A stretch of DNA of 64,000 nucleotides, from the NCBI RefSeq assembly GCF_900269665.1, contig NZ_LT985361.1, forward strand, positions 2,738,701 to 2,802,700, written 5' to 3'. This document shows positions 28,279 to 38,741 of this stretch, piece by piece. The translations under genes and the position numbers were made by a program. Each line of letters begins with the position of its first letter. The stretch's first letter is position 1. The notes below the pieces were generated by a model that made no database searches, had not been told where the DNA came from, and saw only the letters and a list, made by a program, of their open reading frames with translations. The DNA is from Nocardia suismassiliense. Lineage in GTDB: Bacteria > Actinomycetota > Actinomycetes > Mycobacteriales > Mycobacteriaceae.

Positions 28279-28510
28279 CACACATGAAGCTGTGCGGCAA
28301 GGGCGGTCCCCGCGCTTCGTCAACTGTTTACCGAAACCGTGTAGTGCGCTCGTTCTTGTGATATCTGCCCAGGTCGTGGGCTGGTTGTGCGTTCAATGTC
28401 GAAATTGCATCACTTCGGATCGCGGCAGGAAACCGACAGCTAGTCCGCAGTCACCACACAGCGTCGGCGCCTGCCAGATGCTGTCGGTGGGCGGGCGTAG
28501 ATTTCCGAAG

Positions 28511-28660
28511 GTGAGTACGGACAAGGCAATCGTCGCCGACCGGGTGCCTGCGGAAGGGGCGGCGGATCCGGCCTGGCTGGGGGAGTTCGTGCAGCGCACC
28601 GCCGACGTGCTGCCGGTGCGCTTACCGCAGTTCAGAAAACCTTCGGCGAAACCACGGTGA
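28511..28660 (+). CDS. Possible small ORF coupled to the polymerase IV gene
   Basis: A 49-residue frame opens at GTG 28511 ([20 protein letters not shown]) and ends at a TGA that overlaps the polymerase GTG by 4 bp. The overlap is the same type seen across this genome. It has no recognised domain and only a weak purine-rich stretch (CCGAAG) before its start. It may be a real leader gene or chance. Confidence 0.35.
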   Translation: MSTDKAIVADRVPAEGAADPAWLGEFVQRTADVLPVRLPQFRKPSAKPR

Positions 28661-30066
28661 GTGAGCAGCATCCACTGGCCCGCGCCGACGCACAGAGCAC
28701 TTCCCGGCGCTGGGTACTGCACATCGATATGGATGCGTTCTTCGCGTCCGTAGAACAGTTGACGCGTCCCACGTTGCGCGGGCGCCCGGTTCTCGTCGGC
28801 GGCATCGGCGGGCGCGGTGTCGTCGCGGGCGCCAGTTATGAGGCGCGAGTGTATGGCGCGCGTTCGGCGATGCCGATGCATCAGGCGCGCAGGCTGATCG
28901 GCGTCACCGCGGTGGTGGTGCCGCCGCGCGGTGCGGTGTACGGCGTGCTGAGCGGGCAGGTGTTCGACACCCTGCGCAGCCGGATCCCGGTGCTGGAGAC
29001 GCTGTCGTTCGACGAGGCGTTCGGCGAACCCGCCGAACTGGCCGGCGCCACGGTGGCCGAGGTGCACGAGTTCTGTGCGGACCTGCGCGCCGCGGTGCGC
29101 GAACGCACCGGGCTGACCGCGTCCGTCGGCGCGGGCACCGGTAAGCAACTCGCCAAGATCGCCTCCGGCCTCGCCAAACCCGATGGGATCCGGGTGGTTT
29201 CGGCGGTTGAACAAGCAGAGATGCTGTCCGCGCTGCCGGTCCGCAAGCTGTGGGGGATCGGCCCGGTGGCCGAGCACAAACTGCGCTCGCTCGGCATCGA
29301 GACGGTCGGCGCGTTCGCCGCGCTGCCGGAATCGGAGGCGATATCGATACTGGGCGGTGCGGTCGGCGCCGCACTGCATCGCCTCGCACGCGGTATCGAT
29401 GATCGCCCGGTCGCCGAACGGGCCGAGGCCAAACAGATCAGCGCCGAGACCACCTTCGAGACCGACATCGTCACCCTCGCGCAGCTGCGCCCGGCGATCG
29501 AGGCGATGGCCGCGTCGGCGCATCGTCGCCTGATCGCCGACGGGCGCGCCGCCCGCACGGTGGTGCTCAAGTTGAAGAAGTCGGATATGAGCATCGTGAC
29601 GCGCTCGTTCACGCTGCCGTACGCGACCGAGGACCTCACCACGCTGTCCACCGCCGCGCAGCGTTCCGCGATCGACCCGACCGAGCTGGGTCCGATCCGG
29701 CTGGTCGGGGTCGGCTACGGCGGATTGTCCACGGTGCGGCAGGAGTCCTTGTTTCCCGAATTGGATCAGGCGCCGGTCGCCGAGGACGGTGTCTGGGAAC
29801 AGGCCGCCGCGCCGGCCGACGTGGCAGCGGACGCGGAAGAGGCACCGGCGACCGCGCCGCTCGCGACCGCACTGTCGGTTCCGCTCTGGCATCCCGGCAT
29901 GGACGTCGAGCACTCCGAGTACGGCCACGGCTGGGTGCAAGGCGGTGGATACGGTGTGGTCACCGTACGATTCGAGACCCGCTCGACCGGCCCTGGCCCG
30001 GCCCGCACCTTCGCCGCCGACGACCCGGGTCTGCGCAGAGCCGATCCGCTGCACAGTCTGTGGTGA
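28657..30066 (+). CDS. dinB: Y-family DNA polymerase IV, DinX/DinB1 type
   Basis: This translesion DNA polymerase is 469 residues and starts at GTG 28657. Catalytic acidic residues sit in [12 protein letters not shown] (D24, D26) and SFDEAF (D119, E120). The finger/steric-gate region is [20 protein letters not shown], followed by helix-hairpin-helix motifs ([20 protein letters not shown]). QESLF at 362-366 is a canonical beta-clamp binding peptide. A further ~100-residue C-terminal extension ends in a region typical of actinobacterial DinX proteins ([18 protein letters not shown]). I saw no clear SOS box upstream. Confidence 0.93.
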   Translation: MSEQHPLARADAQSTSRRWVLHIDMDAFFASVEQLTRPTLRGRPVLVGGIGGRGVVAGASYEARVYGARSAMPMHQARRLIGVTAVVVPPRGAVYGVLSGQVFDTLRSRIPVLETLSFDEAFGEPAELAGATVAEVHEFCADLRAAVRERTGLTASVGAGTGKQLAKIASGLAKPDGIRVVSAVEQAEMLSALPVRKLWGIGPVAEHKLRSLGIETVGAFAALPESEAISILGGAVGAALHRLARGIDDRPVAERAEAKQISAETTFETDIVTLAQLRPAIEAMAASAHRRLIADGRAARTVVLKLKKSDMSIVTRSFTLPYATEDLTTLSTAAQRSAIDPTELGPIRLVGVGYGGLSTVRQESLFPELDQAPVAEDGVWEQAAAPADVAADAEEAPATAPLATALSVPLWHPGMDVEHSEYGHGWVQGGGYGVVTVRFETRSTGPGPARTFAADDPGLRRADPLHSLW

Positions 30067-30261
30067 CGGGGTCGGCGCAGCGCTCGACATCGCCGAGCCC
30101 ACCGCGTACGTTCGCTGCCGACGACATCAGTCAGTCCCGTGTGGGTCCACGCGGTGGTCCTCTGTGCCGGTAGCCTGGGAGCTCGTGCAGCGCCGCCGGT
30201 CGGGTGGAGGCTGCCATTGGTGGACATGACACGGACCTACTCGAACGCAAAGGACGAGCAG

Positions 30262-30759
30262 TTGAAGCTTCGTAAGACTGGACGCATCGCGATCGCCGGC
30301 CTGGCCATCGTTGCCGCGCTGGGTATGACCGCGTGCGGCGACGACAAGGACAGCAAGCCGGCCGCCAAGACGTCGACCAGCGCCAAGGCGTCGGCGTCGG
30401 CCGCCGCGAACCTGCCGCCGGTCCCGACAGTCGCGGAGCTGAACGCCGCACTGGCCCGCGCGCTGGACCCGGCGGTGCCGGCGTCGGAGAAGCTGGACGG
30501 TGTCCAGGGCGCCGAGGCCGACCCGACCCTGCCGGATCGCCTCTCGCAGGCCGCCAAGGGTGCCGACGTGAAGATCGAGGTCACCGACGTGACCGAGTTC
30601 GGCGACAGCGTCAACGCCAAGGCCAAGTTCGTGGTCAACGGCCAGGAGAACCTCGTCGACGTGCCCTTCGTGGCCGACAACGGCAAGTGGAAGATCCAGA
30701 AGTCCTGGGCCTGCGCCATGCTGACCAACCTGGGCCAGACCTCCACGGCCTGCAGCTAG
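30262..30759 (+). CDS. MTB12-like lipoprotein
   Basis: This is an exported lipoprotein of the low-molecular-weight antigen MTB12 type; its function is unknown. I chose TTG 30262, with AAAGGA seven bases before it; an ATG at 30226 is the alternative. The signal peptide MKLRKTGRIAIAGLAIVAAL ends in a lipobox (MTAC). An Ala/Ser/Lys linker is followed by a domain with VPTVAELNAALARALDP and FVADNGKWKIQKSWACAML, which resembles MTB12 in pattern. It is 165 residues and is followed by a terminator. Confidence 0.75.
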   Translation: MKLRKTGRIAIAGLAIVAALGMTACGDDKDSKPAAKTSTSAKASASAAANLPPVPTVAELNAALARALDPAVPASEKLDGVQGAEADPTLPDRLSQAAKGADVKIEVTDVTEFGDSVNAKAKFVVNGQENLVDVPFVADNGKWKIQKSWACAMLTNLGQTSTACS

Positions 30760-30770
30760 TTCGTGCCGCC

Positions 30771-30797
30771 GCGGCCGGCTCCCAGCGAGCCGGCCGC
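30771..30797 (+). terminator. Terminator hairpin after MTB12-like gene
   Basis: A perfect 11-bp stem GCGGCCGGCTC (30771-30781) pairs with GAGCCGGCCGC (30787-30797) around the loop CCAGC. It lies 11 nt after the stop. Confidence 0.8.
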
Positions 30798-30910
30798 GAC
30801 AACGACCTCCGTTCGAGTCGATGACCGAATGTGCAGGCTGAGTACGTGATTCGACCGCCGATAGCTGGGACTCTGTGTCATCCGATGATTACGCGCTAGC
30901 ATCCAGCGTC

Positions 30911-33900
30911 GTGACTGTCAGTGACGCTGTGCGTGAATCCGCCCAACCGTCGGCACCCCAGGAGCCGCAGGATTCCGGAGCGCACCGCGGTGTCGCTCGC
31001 CGAATCAGGTTGCTGGCAATCGTCAGCGGGCTGCTGGCCATGCTCGCCGCCGCGTCGATTCCGTTCCTGCCGGTCGAGCAGGATCAATCCAGTGTGGCGT
31101 GGCCGCAGACCGCCGCGGTCACCTCGGTGACGGCGCCGCTGCTGACCTACGCGCCGATGGATCTCTCCGCCGAGATACCGTGCGCCGCCTTCGACGCGCT
31201 CGCCGACTCGGGTGGTGTTGTGGTGTCGACCATTCCGCGGCAGTCGCCCGACCTGGAGCGCTACGGATTCGTCGTCAAAGTCGTGCCCGATGCCGCGGAT
31301 CGTGCGGGCCGGGTCGACGTGGTGTCACGCAATACGCTGCTGTGGTCGTCGCCGCTGAGCGCGGTCCGCAACGGATCCTGCGCGATCCACGTCACGATGG
31401 ATACCCAGCGGACCACGGTCACCGCAACGGGTGTCGCGGATTCGGGCAAGGAGTTCACCACCGACATCCGCCCACAGGTTGTCGGTGTTTTCAGTGACCT
31501 GACCGGTGCGGCGCCGGCGGGCTTGCAGGTGAATGTGCAAGTGGATTCCCGTTTTTCGGCCTCGCCGACACCGTTGAAGTTGGCCGCGATCGTGCTGGCC
31601 GTTTTGGCGACGCTCGTAGCGTTGGTCGCGCTGTACCGCCTGGACAGTGCGGACGGGCGAAAGTCGCGGCGGTTCCTGCCCACCCGGTGGTGGCGGTTGC
31701 AGCCTGCCGATTACGTGGTGTTCGCCACGCTGCTGGTGTGGCACTTCATCGGGGCCAATACCTCCGATGACGGTTATATCCTCGGCATGGCTCGCGCCTC
31801 GCAGAGCTCGGGGTTCATGTCGAATTACTACCGCTGGTTCAGCGTCGACGAGGGACCGTTCTACACCCCGTACACCGACATGATCTCGCTGCTGACCCAT
31901 GTGTCGTCGGCGAGCCCCTGGGTTCGGTTGCCCACCTTGCTCGTCGGCGTCTTCACCTGGTGGGTGATCAGTCGCGAGATCCTGCCCCGGCTCGGCATCG
32001 CCCTGCGCTTCGACAAGATCGTGGTGTGGACCAGCGCACTGGTCTTTCTCGCGTTCTGGATGCCGTACAACAATGGTCTGCGCGCGGAACCCTTTGTGGC
32101 ACTTGGTGTGATCCTCACCTGGGCCTCGGTCGAACGCTCCATCGCCACCCGTCGGCTGCTGCCTTACGCGTTCGCGATCATCATCGCGGCCCTGACCCTG
32201 ACCGTCGCACCGTCGGGCCTGATCTGCGTCGGCGCGCTCGCGGCCGGAGCGCGCACCGTCACCGCGGTGATCGTGCAGCGGGCCAAGAGCGCCGGTTACC
32301 TCGCCTTGCTGCTGCCGTTGCTCGCCGCCGGACTGGCGGTGCTGACCGTGGTCTTCGCGGATCGGACCCTGGCCGGCGCGCTCGAAATGTTCTATGTGCA
32401 CGGGCGAATCGGCCCCGGCGAGTCCTGGTTCTTCGAGTTCCTGCGCTACCAGTACCTGTTGCAGATCAACGCCGACGGCTGGCTCACCCGGCGGTTCGGC
32501 ATGTTCATGCTGCTGCTCGGCCTGGCGGTCTGCGTGGTCACCATGCTGCGCCGGGGCGGGCGCATTCCGGGGACCGCCCTCGGACCGGGACGCAGGCTCG
32601 TCGGCATCACCGTCGCCGCGATGGTGCTGATGATGTTCTCCCCGACGAAGTGGACCCACCAGTTCGGTGTGTTCGCCGGGCTGGCCGCCTGTGTCGCGGC
32701 GCTCACCGCCGTCTCGATCAGCCCCGCCGTCATGCGCCCGCTGCGTAACCGGGCACTGTTCGCCACGGCTGTCTTCTTCGCATTGGCACTGACCTTCGTC
32801 GGCGCCAACGGCTACTGGTACGTGTCGGCGTGGGGGATTCCGTGGTGGGACAAGCCGCCGACCTTCGCCGGTTTCGGGCTGTCGACCTTCGCCGCCGGGC
32901 TTTCGGTGCTGGCGCTCGCGGTCGCGGCCTGGTTCCACATTCGGCCGGAGACACAGCCACGCGCAGGCTCGGTGCCGGGGCGGATCGCCCGCGTTCCGGT
33001 GCTTGCCGTCGTCGCGGCCGCCATGGTGGCGTTCGAGGTGCTGTCGTTCGCGAAAGCGGCTGTGGCGCAGTATCCGTCGTATTCGATGGCGCAATCGAAC
33101 CTGTCCGCCGCGTTTTCCGGCGGCTGCGGCCTCGCCGACAAGGTGCTGATCGAGACCGATCCCAACGCGTCGGTGTTGCCGCCGCTGGCCGGCGATGCCG
33201 CGACCGCACTCGCCGGTGCCGAGTCGACCGGTTTCACTCCGAACGGGGTGGCTACTGATCTCACCTCGGATGAGGTCGAATCCACCACGGGCAAGGCGAA
33301 TTCCGTCGCCAGCGCCGACTCCGACGATACGGCGGATCCGAAGGCCGGTTCGAAATCGCCGGGGTCCGAGGCCGGTACGTCGGGCGCGGGTATCAACGGC
33401 AGCAGTGTCCCGTTGCCGTTCGGACTCGACCCGGCGACCACGCCCGTGCTCGGTAGCTACCGCGAAGGCAACCAGGTGCCCGCCGAGCTGACCACGGGGT
33501 GGTACCGACTTCCCAACGCCACCAACGGAAGTCGCGGCGACATCATCTCGATCGCGGTCGCCGGGCGGATCCGGCACGTCGACAGCGACGGCATCGTCCA
33601 CCCCGGCCAGGACCTGCGGCTCGAGTACGGCCGCGCCGGATCCGACGGCACCGCGGTCGCGCTCGGCAGTGTGGACCCGATCGACATCGGGCCATCCCCG
33701 TCGTGGCGCAATATGCGTGTCCCGCTGGACCAGCTGCCCGGTGACGCGGACGTCGTCCGGATCGTCGCCAGCGACAAGGATCTCGGCAAGGACCAGTGGC
33801 TCGCGGTGACTCCGCCGCGGGTGCCGCAGACGAAAACCATGACGGCCGTGGTGGGTTCGCGGACGCCGGTGCTGCTGGACTGGGAGGTCGTGCTGAACTT

Positions 33901-34216
33901 CCCCTGCCAGAACCTGGTGCCCACGCACGCGGGCGTCGGCGACCTGCCGACCTACCGAATCCTGCCGGACCGCAACGGCGCGACCATCACCAACCTGTGG
34001 CAGGACCACAACGGTGGCGGTCCACTCGGCTGGACCCAGCTGCTCTTCACCGCCCGCGCGCTACCCACCTATCTGGACCAGGACTGGGACCGGGACTGGG
34101 GCTCGATCGAGCAGTACCTACCCCTCGACCCCAACGCCCAACCCGCCAAGGTGACCATCGACGAAACCCAACGCTGGGGCACCTGGACCCCGGGCCACAT
34201 CAACACCGCCTGGTAG
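30911..34216 (+). CDS. Arabinosyltransferase, EmbA/B/C family
   Basis: This GT-C membrane glycosyltransferase builds arabinan of arabinogalactan or lipoarabinomannan from decaprenyl-phosphoarabinose. From GTG 30911 it is 1101 residues, normal for Emb proteins. It has an N-terminal beta domain outside the membrane, the catalytic loop with D286-D287 (ANTSDDGYILGMARAS), about a dozen more membrane helices, and a C-terminal carbohydrate-binding region (from about residue 790) ending PGHINTAW. A TAGCAT -10 at 30897-30902 lies 8 nt before GTG 30911, suggesting a leaderless mRNA; GTG 30875 is also in frame. It stands alone, with no second emb gene beside it. EmbC is the closest guess, but assignment among A, B and C is unsafe. 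Confidence 0.9.
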   Translation: MTVSDAVRESAQPSAPQEPQDSGAHRGVARRIRLLAIVSGLLAMLAAASIPFLPVEQDQSSVAWPQTAAVTSVTAPLLTYAPMDLSAEIPCAAFDALADSGGVVVSTIPRQSPDLERYGFVVKVVPDAADRAGRVDVVSRNTLLWSSPLSAVRNGSCAIHVTMDTQRTTVTATGVADSGKEFTTDIRPQVVGVFSDLTGAAPAGLQVNVQVDSRFSASPTPLKLAAIVLAVLATLVALVALYRLDSADGRKSRRFLPTRWWRLQPADYVVFATLLVWHFIGANTSDDGYILGMARASQSSGFMSNYYRWFSVDEGPFYTPYTDMISLLTHVSSASPWVRLPTLLVGVFTWWVISREILPRLGIALRFDKIVVWTSALVFLAFWMPYNNGLRAEPFVALGVILTWASVERSIATRRLLPYAFAIIIAALTLTVAPSGLICVGALAAGARTVTAVIVQRAKSAGYLALLLPLLAAGLAVLTVVFADRTLAGALEMFYVHGRIGPGESWFFEFLRYQYLLQINADGWLTRRFGMFMLLLGLAVCVVTMLRRGGRIPGTALGPGRRLVGITVAAMVLMMFSPTKWTHQFGVFAGLAACVAALTAVSISPAVMRPLRNRALFATAVFFALALTFVGANGYWYVSAWGIPWWDKPPTFAGFGLSTFAAGLSVLALAVAAWFHIRPETQPRAGSVPGRIARVPVLAVVAAAMVAFEVLSFAKAAVAQYPSYSMAQSNLSAAFSGGCGLADKVLIETDPNASVLPPLAGDAATALAGAESTGFTPNGVATDLTSDEVESTTGKANSVASADSDDTADPKAGSKSPGSEAGTSGAGINGSSVPLPFGLDPATTPVLGSYREGNQVPAELTTGWYRLPNATNGSRGDIISIAVAGRIRHVDSDGIVHPGQDLRLEYGRAGSDGTAVALGSVDPIDIGPSPSWRNMRVPLDQLPGDADVVRIVASDKDLGKDQWLAVTPPRVPQTKTMTAVVGSRTPVLLDWEVVLNFPCQNLVPTHAGVGDLPTYRILPDRNGATITNLWQDHNGGGPLGWTQLLFTARALPTYLDQDWDRDWGSIEQYLPLDPNAQPAKVTIDETQRWGTWTPGHINTAW

Positions 34217-34221
34217 CTCAT

Positions 34222-35178
34222 TTAGGCATCCCCCGATTTGGAGTGCGATCCGGCGGTAACGGTGCTGGTCCGGGCCTCGCGGTGGGTGCGGCGGGCGCGC
34301 AGGAGGGCGTGGGCGGTGAAGATGGCCAGGGCCGTCCAGATGAGGGCGAAGCCGGCCCAGCGGGAGGCGGGCATCGGTTCGTGCGCGACGGCGACGCCCC
34401 AGGCCATCTGGAGGGCCGGGGTGAGGTATTGCAGCAGCCCCATGGTGGACAGCGGAACGCGTTGGGCGGCAACGGCGAACAGCAGCAGCGGGATGAGCGT
34501 GACCGGACCGGTGGCCACCATCAGCGCGGCATGCCCTGTGCTGGAACCGAATTCGCTGCGCCCCGTCAGAGCGAGCACGATCACGAAGACGAGGGCGAAC
34601 GGCGCGGCCACCACGCCCTCGGCGGCGATGCCGCGCACCGCGTCCAGCGGGATCACCTTCTTCACCAGGCCGTACGTCGCGAACGAGCAGGCCAGCACCA
34701 GCGCGATGACCGGCGGCCTGCCGTAGTCGACGGTGAGCACCGCCACCGCCGCGGCGCCGAGCCCGAGCGCGGCCCACTGCGCCTTCGCCAGCCGCTCGCG
34801 AAAGATCAGCACCCCGAACGCGACGGTCACCAAGGGGTTGATGAAGTACCCGAGCGCACACTCCACGACGTGACCCGAGGTGACACCGAACACATACACA
34901 CCCCAGTTGATCGCGATCGCGGCCGACGCCACCGCGGCCAGCCGCCAGATCCGCGCGCCGATGCCGCGTAGCTCGCGCAACCGCCCGCTCACCAGCAGCA
35001 TCGCGAGCACCAACACCAACGTCCACAGAATCCGCTGCGCAACCACCTCGACTGCACTGGCGAACGCCAGCAACCCGAAGAAAGCGGGGAACAAACCCCA
35101 GAGGAAGAACGCGCTCGTACCGAACGCAACACCCGGGATAGTCCTGCTTCGCTGCACGCTTCCGACGCTACTTCTCAC
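34222..35178 (-). CDS. rarD: RarD-type EamA family transporter
   Basis: This is a ten-helix drug/metabolite transporter of the RarD type. The 318-residue protein has two EamA repeats, with the RarD-like segments [37 protein letters not shown] and the second-half [21 protein letters not shown]. The substrate is not known; E. coli RarD is annotated for chloramphenicol sensitivity. The GTG start at 35178 lies 14 bp from the divergent ATPase gene. It converges with the emb gene, leaving 5 bp. Confidence 0.87.
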   Translation of the reverse strand: MRSSVGSVQRSRTIPGVAFGTSAFFLWGLFPAFFGLLAFASAVEVVAQRILWTLVLVLAMLLVSGRLRELRGIGARIWRLAAVASAAIAINWGVYVFGVTSGHVVECALGYFINPLVTVAFGVLIFRERLAKAQWAALGLGAAAVAVLTVDYGRPPVIALVLACSFATYGLVKKVIPLDAVRGIAAEGVVAAPFALVFVIVLALTGRSEFGSSTGHAALMVATGPVTLIPLLLFAVAAQRVPLSTMGLLQYLTPALQMAWGVAVAHEPMPASRWAGFALIWTALAIFTAHALLRARRTHREARTSTVTAGSHSKSGDA

Positions 35179-35192
35179 GTAGCCTTGCGGTC

Positions 35193-37631
35193 ATGTCGAC
35201 TAGCGTGCAGGCCGCGCCTGCCACCGGATTGACCGCGGCGGAGGTCGAGCAACGTCGCCGCGACGGGCTCACCAACGATGTGCCGGACCGGGCCAGCCGC
35301 TCGGTCCGCGACATCGTCAGGGCCAACGTCTTCACCCGGATCAACGCCATCCTCGGCGTGCTGTTCATCCTGGTGCTGGCCACCGGATCGATCATCGACG
35401 GCATGTTCGGACTGCTGATCGTCGCCAACAGCGCGGTCGGCATCATCCAGGAGGTTCGCGCCAAGCGCACCCTGGACAAGCTGGCCATCGTCAGCCAGGC
35501 CAAGCCGACCGTGCGCCGCGACGGCAAGTCCGTCGAGCTGGCGCCGCGCGAGGTGGTGCTCGACGACCTGATCGAGCTCGGCCCCGGCGACCAGATCGTG
35601 GTGGACGGCGAGGTCGCGGAGGCCTCGCTGCTGGAGATCGACGAATCGCTGCTCACCGGCGAGGCCGACCCGATCGACAAGCAGATCGGCGCCGAGGTGA
35701 TGTCGGGCAGCTACGTGGTCTCCGGCAGCGGCTGCTATCGCGCCACCAAGGTCGGCAAGGACGCCTACGCGGCGAAGCTGGCCGACGAGGCGAGCAAGTT
35801 CACCCTGGTCAAGTCGGAGCTGCGCAGCGGCATCGACACCATCCTGAAGGTGATCACCTACCTGCTCATCCCGGCGGGCGCGCTGAGCATCTACAACCAG
35901 CTGGTCTCCAGCAAGGAGTCGTGGCGGCCCGCGGTGACCGGCATGGTCGCGGCGCTGGTGCCGATGGTGCCGGAGGGCCTGGTGCTGATGACCTCGGTGG
36001 CCTTCGCGGTCGGCGTGGTCCGGCTCGGCAGGCGTCAGTGCCTGGTGCAGGAGCTGCCCGCCATCGAGGGGCTGGCCCGGGTCGACGTGGTGTGCGCGGA
36101 CAAGACCGGCACGCTCACCGAGAACGGCATGCGCCTGTCCGAGATCAAGACGCTGGACTCCTTCGACGACAACGACATTCGACAGGCCCTGGCCGCGTTG
36201 GCGGCCGACGATCCGCGCCCGAACGCGAGTGTGCAGGCGATCGCCGAGGCGCTGCCGGACGGGCCCGGCTGGACGCGGACCGCGGTCGCGCCATTCTCCT
36301 CGGCCAAGAAGTGGAGCGGCTGCTCCTACGGCGAGCACGGCGACTGGCTGCTCGGCGCGCCCGACGTGCTGCTCGACGCGAAGTCCGAAGATGCCAGGGT
36401 GGCAGAGGAACTCGGCTCCTCGGGGCTGCGCATCCTGCTGCTGGCCCGCAGCGACCGCCCGGTCGACGCGGCGGACGCGCCGGGCACCGTGCGGCCCGCC
36501 GCGCTGGTGGTGCTGGAGCAGCGGGTCCGGCCGGACGCCAAGGAAACGCTCGAATACTTTGCCAGCCAGAACGTTTCGATCAAGGTGATCTCCGGCGACA
36601 ACGCCGTCTCGGTGGGTGCGGTGGCCGCCTCGCTCGACCTCACCGGCGGCGACCACGCGGTCGACGCGCGCCAATTGCCCGAGGGCCGCGAACAACTCGC
36701 CGACGTGCTCGACCACGAGACCACCTTCGGCCGGGTCCGGCCGGACCAGAAGCGGGCCATGGTCGCCGCACTCCAGTCGCGCGGCCACACCGTCGCGATG
36801 ACCGGCGACGGCGTGAACGACGTGCTGGCGCTCAAGGACGCCGACATCGGCGTCGCGATGGGCGCGGGCAGCCCGGCCACCCGCGCGGTGGCGCAGATCG
36901 TATTGCTGGACAACAAGTTCGCGACCCTGCCGTACGTGGTGGGCGAGGGCCGCCGGGTGATCGGCAATATCGAGCGGGTCTCGAATCTGTTCCTCACCAA
37001 GACCGTCTACTCGGTGCTGCTCGCCTTCCTGATCGGCATCGCCGGCGTCGGCTCGCAGATCTTCGGCTACGACCCGATCGGCTACCCGTTCCTGCCGCGG
37101 CACGTCACGATCGCCGCCTGGTTCACCATCGGCATCCCGGCGTTCGTTCTCTCGCTCGCGCCCAACAACGAGCGTGCCCGCAGCGGATTCGTCCGTCGCG
37201 TCATGCGATTGGCGATTCCGTCCGGCGTGGTGATCGGCGTCGCGACCTTCGTCGCCTACCTGATCGCCTATGCCGGTCCGGAGGCTTCCGCCCAGCAGAA
37301 GGAGCAGGCAGGCACCACCGCGTTGATCACGCTGATCATGATCGCGGTGTGGGTGCTCGCCATCGTCGCCCGGCCGTACGTGTGGTGGAAGGTGGTGCTG
37401 ATCTCGGTGTCGGTCGGCGCGTACATCTTCCTGTTCAGCGTTCCGTTCACCCGGGAGTTCTTCAAACTGGACCCGTCCAATGTCGGGCTCACCACCGCCG
37501 CATTCATTTGTGGCGCTGTGGGTATCGTGCTCGTCGAGATCGCGTGGTGGGTGAGCGCGACACTGCTGGGGGAGAAAGCGCAGCTCTTCCCCACCCCGAA
37601 TACGGCGGTTCCTGACAAACTGGACATCTGA
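35193..37631 (+). CDS. ctpE: Cation-translocating P-type ATPase, CtpE-like
   Basis: This P-type ATPase is 812 residues from ATG 35193. It carries the actuator motif TGEADPI, the phosphorylation site D303-KTGTLTEN, and the hinge [22 protein letters not shown]. About ten membrane helices are predicted. PEGL in [17 protein letters not shown] on helix 4 resembles Ca-ATPase-type pumps. Overall pattern and length resemble mycobacterial CtpE, a calcium transporter; ion specificity here is inferred. It shares a short divergent promoter region with rarD. Confidence 0.88.
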   Translation: MSTSVQAAPATGLTAAEVEQRRRDGLTNDVPDRASRSVRDIVRANVFTRINAILGVLFILVLATGSIIDGMFGLLIVANSAVGIIQEVRAKRTLDKLAIVSQAKPTVRRDGKSVELAPREVVLDDLIELGPGDQIVVDGEVAEASLLEIDESLLTGEADPIDKQIGAEVMSGSYVVSGSGCYRATKVGKDAYAAKLADEASKFTLVKSELRSGIDTILKVITYLLIPAGALSIYNQLVSSKESWRPAVTGMVAALVPMVPEGLVLMTSVAFAVGVVRLGRRQCLVQELPAIEGLARVDVVCADKTGTLTENGMRLSEIKTLDSFDDNDIRQALAALAADDPRPNASVQAIAEALPDGPGWTRTAVAPFSSAKKWSGCSYGEHGDWLLGAPDVLLDAKSEDARVAEELGSSGLRILLLARSDRPVDAADAPGTVRPAALVVLEQRVRPDAKETLEYFASQNVSIKVISGDNAVSVGAVAASLDLTGGDHAVDARQLPEGREQLADVLDHETTFGRVRPDQKRAMVAALQSRGHTVAMTGDGVNDVLALKDADIGVAMGAGSPATRAVAQIVLLDNKFATLPYVVGEGRRVIGNIERVSNLFLTKTVYSVLLAFLIGIAGVGSQIFGYDPIGYPFLPRHVTIAAWFTIGIPAFVLSLAPNNERARSGFVRRVMRLAIPSGVVIGVATFVAYLIAYAGPEASAQQKEQAGTTALITLIMIAVWVLAIVARPYVWWKVVLISVSVGAYIFLFSVPFTREFFKLDPSNVGLTTAAFICGAVGIVLVEIAWWVSATLLGEKAQLFPTPNTAVPDKLDI

Positions 37632-37695
37632 CCCGCCGCGCCGCGAGAACCCTTGTGCGGGGCGATCATTCAGTGTTGGAGTACCTTCTCCGAAT

Positions 37696-38514
37696 ATGGA
37701 GGTACTGCTGCACCAGATCGACGCGTTCGCGGACGCACCGTTCTCGGGCAACCCAGCCGCGGTGATGCCGCTCTCGTCGTGGCTCCCGGATTCGTTGCTG
37801 CAACACCTGGCCGAGGAGAACAACCTCGCCGAAACCGCCTTCTACACCGCGGAGTTACCCCCGGAGGCCGGTGCGCCGCCCGGGGATTGGCCCGCGTTCC
37901 ACCTGCGCTGGTTCACTCCGGCGGTGGAGGTCGATATGTGCGGGCACGCCACCGTGGCCAGTGCCGCACAGATTTTGGAGGACATGCACCCGGGCGCGGA
38001 CCGAGTGAGCTTCTTCACACGCAGCGGCTGGCTGCACGTGGACCGCACCGACGACGACGAGTTCGTGCTCGACCTGCCCGCGGTGCCCGCCACCGAGGTG
38101 ACCCCCGATGTGGTGCTGGTCGCCGCGCTCGGCGTACACGCGGTGCGCGCCTACACCGGTACCGATGTGGTCATCGTGGTGGGCAGCGAACAGGAAGTCC
38201 GCGACGCCGCACCGATTTTCACCGCCTTCCCGCCGTTGCCGCGGGGCGCGATCGTCACCGCGCGCGGCGAGAGCGCCGACTTCGTCTCGCGCTTCTTCGC
38301 CCCGGGCGTCGGCGTGCCGGAGGACCCGGTCACCGGATCGGCGCACGCCCAACTGGTTCCGCTGTGGGCCCGTGAACTCGGCCGCACCGAACTCACCGCC
38401 CGCCAGCTCTCCCGGCGCGGCGGCAGCCTGCGCTGCGAGCTCGTCGGTGACCGGGTGCTGCTCGTCGGCCGGTGCCGCCGCTACCTGGACGGCGTTGTGC
38501 AGCTGCCGGACTGA
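37696..38514 (+). CDS. PhzF family isomerase-like protein
   Basis: This 272-residue protein has two similar diaminopimelate-epimerase-like halves. It shows the PhzF hallmarks FSGNPAAV, ETAFY with catalytic Glu46, and DMCGHATVA. The C-terminal EDPVTGSAHAQL segment completes the active site. The substrate is unknown; most genomic PhzF paralogues do not make phenazines, and no phz genes are near. A TACCTT hexamer (37682-37687) ends eight bases before the ATG, so a leaderless transcript is possible. Confidence 0.9.
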   Translation: MEVLLHQIDAFADAPFSGNPAAVMPLSSWLPDSLLQHLAEENNLAETAFYTAELPPEAGAPPGDWPAFHLRWFTPAVEVDMCGHATVASAAQILEDMHPGADRVSFFTRSGWLHVDRTDDDEFVLDLPAVPATEVTPDVVLVAALGVHAVRAYTGTDVVIVVGSEQEVRDAAPIFTAFPPLPRGAIVTARGESADFVSRFFAPGVGVPEDPVTGSAHAQLVPLWARELGRTELTARQLSRRGGSLRCELVGDRVLLVGRCRRYLDGVVQLPD

Positions 38515-38609
38515 CCCGAACCCCGCGACTCGTCCGTGCCGCCACCGGGTCGCACGTGCCGACCTGGTGCCACCGAAATGTGGTCGCGCCGTGGCCGAGT
38601 CGCGCTTCG

Positions 38610-38647
38610 TCACCGCGGCGCACACGAATCACTGTGCGGCGCGGTGA
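38610..38647 (+). terminator. Hairpin after phzF-like gene
   Basis: TCACCGCGGCGCACA (38610-38624) pairs with TGTGCGGCGCGGTGA (38633-38647) with one mismatch and an 8-nt loop. It is about 95 nt beyond the phzF stop, in a region between convergent genes. Confidence 0.6.
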
Positions 38648-38654
38648 TGTCCGG

Positions 38655-38696
38655 CCTCCGCCGGGATGGAGCGGGGATGAGTCATCCCGGCGGAGG
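38655..38696. terminator. Second hairpin between convergent genes
   Basis: CCTCCGCCGGGATG (38655-38668) pairs perfectly with CATCCCGGCGGAGG (38683-38696) around a 14-nt loop. With the hairpin at 38610-38647 it probably forms a bidirectional terminator for the phzF-like gene and the convergent - strand gene ending at 38742. Confidence 0.7.
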
Positions 38697-38741
38697 TCGG
38701 TTCCACACGTTCAGTGCAGGTTGCCGATGCTCCAGGCAGGT

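Noticed and set aside
28279..28510. SOS (LexA) box upstream of the DinX-type polymerase
   Set aside because: No TCGAAC-N4-GTTCGA-like match; GTTCAATGTCGAA near 28393 has the half-sites in the wrong order.
37679..37705. Hairpin over the phzF-like start codon as a riboswitch
   Set aside because: AGTACCT/AGGTACT pair weakly across the start codon, but no aptamer-like structure is visible; a leaderless start explains the region more simply.
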